Positions 35,222-43,619 of a stretch of DNA of 64,000 nucleotides are shown piece after piece. The notes below the pieces were generated by a model. The model worked only from the letters and a program-made list of their open reading frames with translations, searched no databases and was not told the origin of the DNA. Source of the stretch: Poritiphilus flavus (GTDB lineage: Bacteria; Bacteroidota; Bacteroidia; Flavobacteriales; Flavobacteriaceae); assembly GCF_009901585.1 (NCBI RefSeq), contig NZ_WXYO01000008.1:124001-188000 (forward strand), in the 5' to 3' direction. Position numbers and translations under genes: made by a program. Position 1 is the first letter of the stretch. Each line of letters opens with the position of its first letter.

Positions 35222-36086
35222 TTGATAAATATAGAAAGCTTAGAATTAAAAAAGCTAAACAAGAGTGGTTTGGAGACTTTGGTCGGATGGGCTAAGGCTG
35301 AAGGATGGAATCCTGGTGAAAATGATTTTGAGGTTTTTTGGAAGGCGGACCCGGATGGCTATTATGGATTTTTTCAGGAGAACGAGTTAATTGCGGGAGG
35401 TGCTATAGTCTCCTATAATGGTCAGTTCGGATTTATGGGATTATTTATTGTTCGTCCTGATTTCCGAGGCCAGGGCATTGGTAAAAAAACTCTGGTATTT
35501 AAGAAGGGATCAGCTCCTTGGCAGGCTTGAAGATGGAGCAGCTATCGGTATGGATGGTGTGGTAGACATGCAGTCTTTTTACGAAAAAGGGGGCTTTAAC
35601 ATTGCCTTTCGGGATGAAAGATATGAGCGGGTCGGTCAAAAAATGGCTGTTAGTACTGCCATATCAGTCATAGAAACCGAAGATTTTGAAACATTACTTG
35701 ATTACGATTTAGAATGTTTTGGCTATGATAGGAAAGCGTTTTTAAAGAACTGGTTGCTTATTCCGGATAGCAAGGCATTCAAATTTTCAGTAGGTAATTT
35801 GGTTAGGGGTTATGCAGTTATCCGAAAAGTTAATTCCGGTTATAAGATAGGGCCGTTATTTACGGATAATGATGAAATTGCTGAAGAATTATATAAGGCC
35901 TGCCTCAACTCGGCCGAAGGAAAGCCAGTATACCTTGATATTCCGGTAGTAAATGGCGGAGCAATTGATTTGGTAAGGAAATATAAGGCTAAATATGTTT
36001 TTGAATGTGCCAGAATGTACTGTGGGAAACCTCCGGAAATAGCCCTGGATAAAATATATGGAATAACCACCTTTGAATTGGGATAA
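35222..36086 (+). pseudogene. GNAT acetyltransferase, copy A, frameshifted
   Basis: The intact copy B encodes 287 residues. Copy A is split into two overlapping frames, 35222-35530 and 35418-36086. The difference is one extra A: seven A at 35483-35489 against six at 38686-38691, in the segment coding GQGIGKK. Downstream of the tract the frame is closely similar to copy B, so the break is recent, or a sequencing error, or slippage. Both copies start at TTG, immediately after an in-frame TAG. The intact protein has an N-terminal GNAT domain (FIVRPDFRGQGIGKKLWYL) and a C-terminal extension like Acetyltransf_18. Role unknown, but it is duplicated together with the kinase. Confidence 0.85.
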
Positions 36087-36270
36087 AACTGGCACAATAA
36101 CGTATAAAAACCAATCCTATCGGTCATCGAAGCTGAAAGAGTTTCACCGGGCTCAAGGAACGGGAATTGCTCGCCACAAAGTACCGTCTCCATAAAAGCC
36201 ATAGCCGATGATCTTTTATTGTCAAAGTATTAAGTTCTGGTTCTTTTCTGACCTCCCTTAGCAAATTTCT

Positions 36271-36278
36271 TATATTTG
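36271..36278 (+). promoter_or_regulatory. Candidate -7 element TATATTTG of kinase copy B
   Basis: Same position relative to the ATG (23 bp) as in copy A; the region from the boundary motif to the start codon is nearly identical in both units. Confidence 0.5.
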
Positions 36279-36301
36279 ACTTCTCAAGACTTCCCCAGGT
36301 C

Positions 36302-38317
36302 ATGAAAGTAATTTGCTCTTTTTTTTTGTGTCTGTTCACCCTGTCCCTTTCGGCGCAGGAGGTGGATCTGACCAGTGCTGTCCAGTCCCTTAAACAAAAG
36401 ATCCATAGCTCCGAATCGGGTGAACGCCTGATGTGGATGGACAGTCTCGCCACATTGGTTGAAGACAGGACTGATTTTGGGTACGATTCCATCGCCAGGA
36501 GCACCATTGATTACGCCCTGGAACTTGACTCCACGCGATTGGCTTTGGAGCATGCCATACCCCTGGTGGATCATATCACAGTGGGTTTGGGAAATCCGGA
36601 GGAGGCTATAGAGTTATTCAATAACTTAAGGGACAGAATCCCCAGGGACCGATATTTTATGGTGCTGAGCGACTTTTATGATGAAGGGGCATACAGCAAT
36701 ATGCTGCTCCACCGTTATGTAGAGTCCCTGGATCTTCTTGAACAGGCCTACGAGTTCTCTCTTCAGACCAATGATCGGACAGATCCGGGCATCTTTAAAG
36801 AAAAAATAGGCACGATACTGTGCTTTATGGGGGAATTTCAGGAATCGGCTGCGGCACTGGAGGAGGCCTATCAAATCCTAAAGGACCACAGTAATCCTGA
36901 ACTGGCATGGCGGCCAAAGGAATCCTTGTCGATACTATACTCCCAGAATGGACTCCAGGCGGAAGCAAAGAAAATACGTATGGAAATCATAGAGGAGGCC
37001 AGGAAATATGGGAATATAGAGGCAATACATGATCAGTTTTACAACCAGGCCTTTGACGAGATGTTGCATGGGAGCCAAAACGAACATCTCAGATATCTTG
37101 ATTCGGTACGGGCCTATACCTTTATACCAGAACACAATAAATTTGATATTCAGGAATCCTTGGTGTCCCAGTTGGGCGGCTATGCCGAAAACGGGATGCT
37201 GGAAAAGGCGGAAGAGGTAAAGCAAGAGTTGGATGAACAGAGGAAGCAGAGTGAATACTTTGAAATAAAAGAATACAACCTGGCCATGGCGCATTATGAA
37301 TTTGCAAAGGGCAATTACCAAATAGCAGCCACCTTGGGGGAAAGGGAATATGCCAATGTAAAAGACACCCAGTTCTATGAAGGCATCTATATGGCCCATG
37401 GCTTCCTGGCCAAAGTGTACGACAGTTTGGGGAATTTGGGCAGGTCCCATACTCATCTAAAGGCCTATCACAAAATAAAGGATTCCATAGAGACCGTCCA
37501 GAAGGCCAACGGTTTTTCCTATTACCAGGCACTATACGAGGCAGAAAAGAAGGATTCGGAGATCGCATCCCAGAAGTCGGAGATCGCACTGTTAAACGCC
37601 AGGAACCGGGCGCAGAACATGTGGATCACTTTTGGTGGTTTGGGGATACTGGCTGTGCTTGCGATCCTTTACCTGGTATGGGTACAGAATGCCACCAAAA
37701 GGAAACAGCAGGCTCAGGCCCGCTTCTCCAGGAACCTGATCAGGGGTCAGGAGGAGGAGCGTACCCGTGTGGCCAGAGAACTGCACGATGGGGTAGGGCA
37801 AAAGCTGATGCTGTTGGCCAAAAGGTCAAAGTCCGGCGAGGATGCAGCAGTAAAATCCCTGGCGATGGATACCCTGGAGGAACTGCGAAGCGTTTCCCGC
37901 CACCTGCATCCGGCCACTTTAGAGAAGTTGGGTTTCTCCGGAGCAATCAGGGCGATCATCGATGAGGTGGATGCCAACACAGACATTTTTTTTACCCATA
38001 GTATTGAAGATGTGGATGACTTACTTAATGATGAGAAATCTCTGCAACTCTACCGGATCATGCAGGAGCTATTGAACAATATCGTGAAGCACTCCGGGGC
38101 CAGGGAGGTATCGGTGGACATAGAAAGAAAGGCCGGTACTATAGAAATGATTGTAAAAGACAACGGCAAAGGTTTCCGTTTCAGGGAGAAACTCCGCGAG
38201 AGTGGCAGTCTGGGTATGCGAACCATCCTGGAACGCAGCAAAATGGCAGGGGCCAAACTTCATGTGGACAGCGAGCTATCTACCGGAACCACCGTCTCCC
38301 TGGAAATGGCTATTTAA
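36302..38317 (+). CDS. TPR-sensor histidine kinase, NarL-type, copy B
   Basis: A 671-residue paralogue of the kinase at 33093. Signal peptide, TPR-like sensor, a single transmembrane helix, HisKA_3 with HDGVGQKL, and an ATPase domain with LLNNIVKHS and DNGKGF. Residues 1-75 and about 395-671 are almost the same as copy A. The middle (for example ALEHAIPLVDHITVGLGNPEEA and EHNKFDIQESLVSQLGG) is substantially different, with about two residues fewer. Conserved signalling end plus diverged sensor suggests either divergence of the sensor after duplication or gene conversion of the ends. No response regulator is adjacent; an intact GNAT gene follows 107 bp downstream. Confidence 0.93.
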   Translation: MKVICSFFLCLFTLSLSAQEVDLTSAVQSLKQKIHSSESGERLMWMDSLATLVEDRTDFGYDSIARSTIDYALELDSTRLALEHAIPLVDHITVGLGNPEEAIELFNNLRDRIPRDRYFMVLSDFYDEGAYSNMLLHRYVESLDLLEQAYEFSLQTNDRTDPGIFKEKIGTILCFMGEFQESAAALEEAYQILKDHSNPELAWRPKESLSILYSQNGLQAEAKKIRMEIIEEARKYGNIEAIHDQFYNQAFDEMLHGSQNEHLRYLDSVRAYTFIPEHNKFDIQESLVSQLGGYAENGMLEKAEEVKQELDEQRKQSEYFEIKEYNLAMAHYEFAKGNYQIAATLGEREYANVKDTQFYEGIYMAHGFLAKVYDSLGNLGRSHTHLKAYHKIKDSIETVQKANGFSYYQALYEAEKKDSEIASQKSEIALLNARNRAQNMWITFGGLGILAVLAILYLVWVQNATKRKQQAQARFSRNLIRGQEEERTRVARELHDGVGQKLMLLAKRSKSGEDAAVKSLAMDTLEELRSVSRHLHPATLEKLGFSGAIRAIIDEVDANTDIFFTHSIEDVDDLLNDEKSLQLYRIMQELLNNIVKHSGAREVSVDIERKAGTIEMIVKDNGKGFRFREKLRESGSLGMRTILERSKMAGAKLHVDSELSTGTTVSLEMAI

Positions 38318-38424
38318 AAATTTGTCTATCACACTCTTTTAATCCTTGCGGTTTTATAATGTATCTTACCTCCATATAACAGCTTGTAGGCCTTGAGCGG
38401 TAATATCAATAAAACGCGGAATAG

Positions 38425-39288
38425 TTGATAAATATAGAAAGCTTGGCATTAAAAAAACTCAACAAAAGTGGCCTGAGTGCTTTGGTTGGGTGGGCAAAAG
38501 AAGAAGGATGGAATCCTGGTGCAAATGATTTTGAGGTGTTTTGGAAGACGGATCCCGATGGCTATTATGGATTCTACCTGGAGAATGAATTAATAGCAGG
38601 AGGTGCCGTAATCTCTTATGATGGTCAGTTCGGATTCATGGGATTATTTATCGTTCGTCCTGATTTTCGCGGGCAAGGCATTGGTAAAAAACTCTGGTAT
38701 CTAAGAAGGGATCTGCTAGTTGGAAGGCTTAAGACCGGAGCAGCTATTGGTATGGATGGGGTGGTTGACATGCAGCCTTTTTATGAAAAAGGGGGCTTTA
38801 ACATTGCCTTTCGGGATGAAAGATATGAGCGGCTTGGTCAAAAAATGGCTGTTAGTACTGCCATATCAGCCATAGGAACAGAAGATTTTGAAACATTACT
38901 TGATTACGATTTAGAATGTTTTGGCTATGATAGGAAAGCGTTTTTAAAGAACTGGTTGCTTATTCCCTATAGCAAGGCATTTAAATTTTCAGTAGGTAAT
39001 TTGGTTAAGGGTTTTGCAGTTATCCGAAAGGTTAATACCGGTTATAAGATAGGGCCCTTATTTGCGGATAATGATGAAATTGCTGAAGAGCTGTATAAAG
39101 CTTGCCTAAGCTCAGCCAACGGACAGCCTGTTTATCTCGATATTCCGGTAGTAAATGGCGGAGCAGTTGATTTGGTAAAGAAGTATAAGGCTAAATATGT
39201 TTTTGAATGTGCCAGAATGTACTATGGGAAACCTCCGGAAATAGCCCTGGATAAAATATATGGAATAACCACCTTTGAACTGGGATAA
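38425..39288 (+). CDS. GNAT acetyltransferase with Acetyltransf_18-like C-terminus, copy B
   Basis: A 287-residue protein with a TTG start at 38425, directly after an in-frame TAG and with no ATG in the first 90 codons. The N-terminal GNAT domain has GGAVISYDGQFGFMGLFIV followed by RPDFRGQGIGKKLWYLRRD (acetyl-CoA loop). The second half, with YDLECFGYDRKAFLKNW, GYKIGPLFADNDEIAEELY and VYLDIPVVNGGAVDLVKKY, matches the YitH-like C-terminal acetyltransferase domain. It is the intact partner of the frameshifted copy at 35222. Being duplicated with a sensor kinase suggests a link to that pathway, for instance acetylation of a signalling protein, but this is inference. Confidence 0.88.
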   Translation: MINIESLALKKLNKSGLSALVGWAKEEGWNPGANDFEVFWKTDPDGYYGFYLENELIAGGAVISYDGQFGFMGLFIVRPDFRGQGIGKKLWYLRRDLLVGRLKTGAAIGMDGVVDMQPFYEKGGFNIAFRDERYERLGQKMAVSTAISAIGTEDFETLLDYDLECFGYDRKAFLKNWLLIPYSKAFKFSVGNLVKGFAVIRKVNTGYKIGPLFADNDEIAEELYKACLSSANGQPVYLDIPVVNGGAVDLVKKYKAKYVFECARMYYGKPPEIALDKIYGITTFELG

Positions 39289-39358
39289 AACTGGCACTAT
39301 AACATATAAAAACCAGTCCTTTCAGTCAATGAAGTTGAAAGAGTTTCACCAGGCTCCA

Positions 39359-39530
39359 GGAACGGGAATTGCGCGTCCTTGCAGGTCTCGCGAGTCCCGA
39401 CCGAACATTTTGAGAATGGAAAAAGGTGCGTTAGGTAGTTGAATTCGAATAAACCCGGTTAGACAGGAACGGGAATTGCTCGCCCTTAAAGGCCTCGCGA
39501 GTCCCGACCGAACATCTTGAGAATGGAAAA
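39359..39530. repeat. Two copies of a REP-like inverted repeat
   Basis: Two roughly 65-bp copies (39359-39424 and 39466-39530). In the second, CGGGAATTGCTCGC ... GCGAGTCCCG can pair through CGGGA/TCCCG and CTCGC/GCGAG; both continue CCGAACATYTTGAGAATGG. The first 19 bp also occur at the starts of duplication units A and B, where the downstream half is missing. Confidence 0.7.
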
Positions 39531-39604
39531 ACCAATCCCTCCAGGATTATTTTTTAATGTCGCAAAACCTCACTCAAGCGAGCTTGATTCGGTTTGCTCC
39601 ATAA

Positions 39605-39632
39605 AAAAACCAAAGCGATCGCTTTGGTTTTT
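39605..39632 (-). terminator. Palindromic terminator after tRNA-Leu
   Basis: AAAAACCAAAGCGATCGCTTTGGTTTTT is a perfect palindrome with T runs on either strand, 12 bp beyond the 3' end of tRNA-Leu. Confidence 0.8.
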
Positions 39633-39643
39633 CCATTCATCTG

Positions 39644-39727
39644 TACTCGGGACGGGACTTGAACCCGTACGGCCTAATGGCCATTGGATTTTAAGTCCAA
39701 CGTGTCTACCAATTCCACCACCCGAGC
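39644..39727 (-). tRNA. tRNA-Leu (anticodon UAA)
   Basis: 84 nt on the minus strand. 5' GCTCGGG pairs with 3' CCCGAGT (one G-U), the anticodon loop is CTTAAAA giving UAA, a long variable arm is present as in class II tRNAs, and the T loop is GGTTCAAGTC. The CCA end is not encoded. Confidence 0.93.
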
Positions 39728-39756
39728 GTGGCTGTCCATTCGGACCTTGTAAGAAC

Positions 39757-39780
39757 AAAAAAACGCTGACCCGCAGCGTT
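39757..39780 (-). terminator. Terminator between tRNA-Gly and tRNA-Leu
   Basis: On the minus strand AACGCTG...CAGCGTT with a 5-nt loop, then seven T. It would separate a transcript containing tRNA-Gly from tRNA-Leu. Confidence 0.75.
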
Positions 39781-39783
39781 TCC

Positions 39784-39874
39784 TAGAGCGAAAAACGGGA
39801 TTCGAATGCTGATAAGGCAACGCCTATCAGCATGCAGACATAGAATCGTCTGTACCCGCGACGGATAAACCGTC
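39784..39874 (-). other. Partial tRNA-Gly copy with hairpin insertion
   Basis: 39784-39806 is identical to the 3' end of tRNA-Gly (39901-39923, 23 bp). Then come two hairpins (39806-39833 ATGCTGATA/TATCAGCAT; 39834-39853 GCAGAC/GTCTGT), then ACCCGCGAC, the sequence that should follow directly in tRNA-Gly, and a third small hairpin at 39860-39874. Confidence 0.65.
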
Positions 39875-39903
39875 ACTACACCCAGAATTTCAAAACTACT
39901 TAG

Positions 39904-39976
39904 AGCGAAAAACGGGATTCGAACCCGCGACCTCCACCTTGGCAAGGTGGCGCTCTACCAACTGAGCTATTTTCGC
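39904..39976 (-). tRNA. tRNA-Gly (anticodon GCC)
   Basis: 73 nt on the minus strand. Acceptor GCGAAAA/TTTTCGC, D arm AGCTCAGTTGGTAGAGC, anticodon loop TTGCCAA giving GCC, T arm GCGGGTTCGAACCCG. The CCA end is not encoded. Flanked on both sides by short duplicates of its own ends. Confidence 0.95.
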
Positions 39977-39993
39977 ATTATGGGCGCTCACTG

Positions 39994-40032
39994 CTGTCCT
40001 GATGTCAATCAGCGACAGTAAGCTATTTTCGC
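39994..40032. other. Hairpin plus 12-bp copy of the tRNA-Gly 5' end
   Basis: CTGTC-CTGAT-GTCA-ATCAG-C-GACAG forms a bulged hairpin at 39994-40018. It is followed at 40021-40032 by AGCTATTTTCGC, identical to the tRNA-Gly 5' end at 39965-39976. Confidence 0.6.
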
Positions 40033-40167
40033 GTGTGTTAAAGAACAGGCGTCACTGAGAACGCGGACGCAAATTTAATACAATTCTAATAAAAGCAAAG
40101 AACTTTTCTGTAAAAACAAAGTGAGATTACTAGCTAAATACTTCTGAGTGCTGTAGCTGGTTTTTCA

Positions 40168-42789
40168 CTAAGAGCTAGCCTTTTTCTTCTTGCTGAGCAG
40201 TCGCTTTATCTCGTTAAGTTTCATCAAAGCTTCCACCGGGGTTAGGGTATCAATATCCAGGTGTAGTATCTCTTCCTTGATCTGTTCCAATAAGGGATCG
40301 TCCAGGTTAAAGAAACTCAGTTGCATCTCTGCCTGGGCCGTTTGTAGTTTATCCGTTAACTCTTCGCTGGAATGGGATTGCTCCAGTTTTTTCAGGATCT
40401 TATTGGCCTTGCTGATCACCTGGTTTGGCATACCCGCCATCTTGGCCACATGGATCCCGAAACTGTGCTCACTACCGCCTTCAACCAGTTTGCGCAAGAA
40501 AAGCACCGTGTCTTTCGTCTCCTTCACCGCCACATTAAAATTTTTGATCCTTTCAAACGTAGCGGCCATCTCGTTCAGCTCGTGGTAGTGCGTAGCGAAC
40601 AGGGTTTTAGCCTTACTCGGGTGTTCGTGCAGGTATTCGGAGATCGCCCAGGCAATGGAAATACCATCGTAAGTGCTGGTTCCTCTTCCTATTTCATCCA
40701 GTAATATCAGGCTGCGTTCCGAAAGGTTGTTCAGAATAGAAGCCGTTTCATTCATCTCCACCATAAAAGTAGATTCCCCCATGGAGATATTGTCGCTGGC
40801 GCCTACACGGGTAAAGATCTTGTCCACTATACCTATTCTTGCAGCAGTGGCCGGAACAAAACTGCCCATTTGGGCCAACAGCACGATCAGGGCGGTTTGC
40901 CGCAGTATGGCCGACTTTCCACTCATATTCGGCCCGGTGATCATGATGATCTGTTGGGTCTCCCGATTCAGGACAACATCGTTCGGTACGTATTTTTTGC
41001 CTAGGGGTAATTGCTTTTCAATTACCGGGTGGCGACCATTTTCTATACTTATTGAAGTAGAATCGTCAATAAGGGGTAGGGTATAGCCGTTTTCAACAGC
41101 GAGCTGAGCAAAACCGCACAGGCAATCCAATCTGGCGATCTGCTGTGCGGTTTGTTGTATGGGGTGTATGTATTCCTGCATCCAGACCACCAACTGCGCA
41201 AACAATTGCTGTTCCAGTTCCAGGATACGCTCTTCAGCTCCTAATATCTTGGTTTCGTATTCCTTTAGTTCCTCAGTAATGTAACGCTCCGCGCTTACCA
41301 GGGTCTGTTTCCGGATCCATTCCTCCGGTACTTTGTCTTTATGAGTATTCCGTACCTCTATATAGTAGCCGAAAACGTTGTTCGAAGCGATTTTCAGGGA
41401 ACTGATCCCGGTCCGCTCCATCTCCCGTTTTAGCATCTGGTCCAGGTGGTCCTTGCCGGAAAAGGCCAGGTTTCGCAACTCATCCAGCTCGCTGGAATAG
41501 CCCTCTGCAATGGTCTTTCCCTTTAATATGTTCACCGGTGCCTCTTCAAAGATCATTTCCTTTACCCTGTTCCTCAAAGGCTCGCAAGAGTCTAGCTGGG
41601 ATGCTATCTCCTTAAGGGCTTCGTTCTGCTGCTCTGAAAGCAACTGCTTTATGGGCACCAGGGCTTCCAAAGAGTTTTTAAGTTGTACGGTCTCCCTGGG
41701 GTTTACCTTACCCGTGGCTACCTTAGAAATGAGTCGTTCCAGGTCCCCGATCTGCTTGATCCATCCTTGCAGTTTGGCCAGCACTGTATCCTGATCCAAC
41801 AGATGGGAAATGGCCTGGTGGCGGAATTGTATCTTTTTCTGATTTTTTAAAGGGAAAGCCAGCCATCTTTTCAGCATACGGCTACCCATGGCCGAGCGGG
41901 TTTTGTCTATAATGTCTAACAAAGTAACCGCCCCTTCATTGGTAGAATGGTAGAGCTCCAGGTTTTTAATGGTAAAGCGGTCCATCCAGATATGGTCTTC
42001 CTCCGCGATACGCTTAAGGCTACTAATATGTTGTAATCTTCTGTGTTGGGTTTCCGAAAGGTAGTGCAAAGCAGCACCCGAAGCTACAATACCCTGGTTA
42101 AGGTGGTCTACCCCAAATCCTTTCAGGGTACTGGTCTTAAAGTGGTTGGTGAGGGTCTCCCTGGCAAAATCCTCTTGAAAGACCCAGTCTTCCATATAAA
42201 AGGTGTGGAAGGATGTACCAAAGAGCTCCGAAAAATCCGTCCGGTGTTGTTTGGAGATCAATACTTCCTTAGGGGCGAAGTTCTGTAGTAGTTTATCCAC
42301 TTGCTCACTTTGCCCTTCGGCCGTCAGGAATTCCCCTGTAGAAACATCCAGAAAGGCTATTCCCAATTTATTCGGCCCGAAATGCAGTGCGGCCAGGAAG
42401 TTGTTGGAGGTAGCCTGGAGGATGTCGTCATTCAGCGCCACCCCGGGAGTGACCAGTTCTGTAACTCCTCTTTTTACGATGGTCTTAGTAAGTTTCGGGT
42501 CTTCCAACTGATCACAGATGGCTACCCTTTCACCGGCTTTAACCAACTTGGGAAGATAGGTATTCAATGAGTGATGTGGAAAGCCCGCCAATTCCGTCTG
42601 GTCTCCACCATTGTTTCTATGGGTCAGTATGATCCCCAATATTTTAGAGGCACGCACGGCGTCTTCCCCAAAGGTTTCGTAAAAATCTCCCACCCGAAAT
42701 AGTAGTAATGCATCAGGGTATTTCGCCTTGATGGTGTTATACTGTTTCATTAGAGGAGTAACCCGCGCTGTTTTCCCGGTCTTAGCCAA
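40168..42789 (-). CDS. mutS: DNA mismatch repair protein MutS
   Basis: A MutS of about 873 residues. The longest frame starts GTG at 42810, but the usual family N-terminus (AK...VTPLMKQYN) fits a TTG start at 42789, which is preferred. The mismatch-binding domain carries [19 protein letters not shown], in which the Phe-x-Glu element contacts DNA. The clamp and core follow. The ATPase domain has Walker [10 protein letters not shown] and Walker B with [16 protein letters not shown]. The C-terminal helical region is present. It initiates mismatch repair with MutL. The gene is divergent from a TrmH-family methyltransferase gene. Confidence 0.96.
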   Translation of the reverse strand: MAKTGKTARVTPLMKQYNTIKAKYPDALLLFRVGDFYETFGEDAVRASKILGIILTHRNNGGDQTELAGFPHHSLNTYLPKLVKAGERVAICDQLEDPKLTKTIVKRGVTELVTPGVALNDDILQATSNNFLAALHFGPNKLGIAFLDVSTGEFLTAEGQSEQVDKLLQNFAPKEVLISKQHRTDFSELFGTSFHTFYMEDWVFQEDFARETLTNHFKTSTLKGFGVDHLNQGIVASGAALHYLSETQHRRLQHISSLKRIAEEDHIWMDRFTIKNLELYHSTNEGAVTLLDIIDKTRSAMGSRMLKRWLAFPLKNQKKIQFRHQAISHLLDQDTVLAKLQGWIKQIGDLERLISKVATGKVNPRETVQLKNSLEALVPIKQLLSEQQNEALKEIASQLDSCEPLRNRVKEMIFEEAPVNILKGKTIAEGYSSELDELRNLAFSGKDHLDQMLKREMERTGISSLKIASNNVFGYYIEVRNTHKDKVPEEWIRKQTLVSAERYITEELKEYETKILGAEERILELEQQLFAQLVVWMQEYIHPIQQTAQQIARLDCLCGFAQLAVENGYTLPLIDDSTSISIENGRHPVIEKQLPLGKKYVPNDVVLNRETQQIIMITGPNMSGKSAILRQTALIVLLAQMGSFVPATAARIGIVDKIFTRVGASDNISMGESTFMVEMNETASILNNLSERSLILLDEIGRGTSTYDGISIAWAISEYLHEHPSKAKTLFATHYHELNEMAATFERIKNFNVAVKETKDTVLFLRKLVEGGSEHSFGIHVAKMAGMPNQVISKANKILKKLEQSHSSEELTDKLQTAQAEMQLSFFNLDDPLLEQIKEEILHLDIDTLTPVEALMKLNEIKRLLSKKKKASS

Positions 42790-42900
42790 AACAATTACTT
42801 TTACGCTCACGAAGTATGAACGAAAATACCATTTTCCTTTCCCTCAGGGAACCTTTGTTAATATTTCTGGATAAAAAAATCGGAAGCTGTTAAAGAGCGC

Positions 42901-43428
42901 ATGAGAAAACTTAAAAATTCCGAATTAGACCGCCTGGATGTGAAACAATTCCGACAGGCCGCGAAAACGCCTGTGGTGGTGGTACTGGACAATATTCGTA
43001 GCCTGAATAACATCGGCTCGGTATTCCGCACCGCCGATGCCTTTCTGATTGAAAAGATATATCTCTGCGGTATTACAGCTCGTCCTCCTCATAAGGACAT
43101 TCACAAAACAGCCCTGGGTGCAACGGAAAGTGTGGCCTGGGAATATGCCGGGGATACCCTGGAGCTTGTCCGGAACTTAAAAAAAGACTACCACTGCCTG
43201 GCTGTGGAGCAAACAGAGCAGGCTACCCTGCTTAATGAATTCTCAGTTCAGAAGGACACCAAATACGCCCTGGTTTTTGGGAATGAGGTAAAAGGGGTGT
43301 CCCAGGAGGTGGTAGACCAGTGCCATGAAGCCCTGGAGATCCCTCAGTACGGTACCAAACACTCCCTGAATATCTCCGTAAGCGTGGGAATCGTGCTCTG
43401 GGATATGTGGAAAAAGATCACCCAATAA
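42901..43428 (+). CDS. TrmH/SpoU-family RNA 2'-O-methyltransferase
   Basis: A 175-residue SPOUT methyltransferase with all three trefoil-knot motifs. They are motif 1 in SLNNIGSVFRTADAFLIEKIY, motif 2 in ALVFGNEVKGVSQEV and motif 3 in IPQYGTKHSLNISVSVGIVLW. The enzyme transfers methyl from SAM to a ribose 2'-OH of tRNA or rRNA. It lacks the N-terminal substrate-binding domain of longer TrmH/RlmB proteins, so the exact target is unclear. Divergent from mutS. A tandemly duplicated terminator follows its stop, starting two bases later, and is shared with the convergent folK-dNK gene. Confidence 0.92.
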   Translation: MRKLKNSELDRLDVKQFRQAAKTPVVVVLDNIRSLNNIGSVFRTADAFLIEKIYLCGITARPPHKDIHKTALGATESVAWEYAGDTLELVRNLKKDYHCLAVEQTEQATLLNEFSVQKDTKYALVFGNEVKGVSQEVVDQCHEALEIPQYGTKHSLNISVSVGIVLWDMWKKITQ

Positions 43429-43430
43429 AA

Positions 43431-43452
43431 CCCTGATGGCGATGCGTCAGGG
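43431..43452. terminator. Terminator hairpin copy 1
   Basis: CCCTGATG/CGTCAGGG around GCGATG, with one G-U-type pair. Shared by the convergent TrmH-family and folK-dNK genes. Confidence 0.7.
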
Positions 43453-43499
43453 TCAATATATATAGAGTTTGAGTTAGTTAGTTTCTCTAAATAAAAAAA

Positions 43500-43521
43500 C
43501 CCTGACGGCGATGCGTCAGGG
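43500..43521 (-). terminator. Terminator hairpin copy 2
   Basis: CCCTGACG/CGTCAGGG around GCGATG, perfect 8-bp stem. On the minus strand it is followed by seven T, so it ends folK-dNK transcripts. Confidence 0.78.
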
Positions 43522-43619
43522 TCAACATATATAGAGTTTGAGTTAGTTAGTTTCTCTAATAATGGGCATGCAATAAAATAAATCCATTTGTTCTATGCAA
43601 GGAATTTGCTAATATTTTC

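Larger units (their letters stand above)
32948..36156 (+). repeat. Tandem duplication unit A (histidine kinase plus broken GNAT)
   Basis: Begins with GGAACGGGAATTGCTCGCC (32948-32966) followed by CACAAAGTACCGTCTCC, and ends where the same motif recurs at 36157. Unit B (36157-39358) repeats the whole order: motif, promoter, kinase, spacer, TTG-start GNAT. Unit length is 3,209 bp against 3,202 bp. Kinase 5' and 3' parts are nearly identical between units, and the middle is diverged. Confidence 0.92.
36157..39358 (+). repeat. Tandem duplication unit B (histidine kinase plus intact GNAT)
   Basis: Second unit, 3,202 bp, starting GGAACGGGAATTGCTCGCC at 36157. Its end is marked by GGAACGGGAATTGCGCGTC at 39359. 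The 30 bp before 36157 and before 39359 are also alike (GAAAGAGTTTCACC...GGCTC), as expected for units joined by recombination in the motif. Confidence 0.92.
43430..43559. repeat. Tandem 61-bp duplication carrying terminator hairpins
   Basis: Copies at 43430-43490 and 43499-43559 (period 69 bp) share a hairpin and the tail TATATAGAGTTTGAGTTAGTTAGTTTCTCTAA. The two copies differ at two positions, one in the stem. Confidence 0.88.

Noticed and set aside
32948-39530. Insertion sequence or integrative element carrying the kinase genes
   Set aside because: No transposase, integrase or target-site duplication was seen; a tandem duplication between hairpin repeats explains the structure.
39644-40032. 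Prophage or genomic island at the tRNA genes
   Set aside because: Duplicated tRNA ends lie only about 100 bp apart and enclose no genes.
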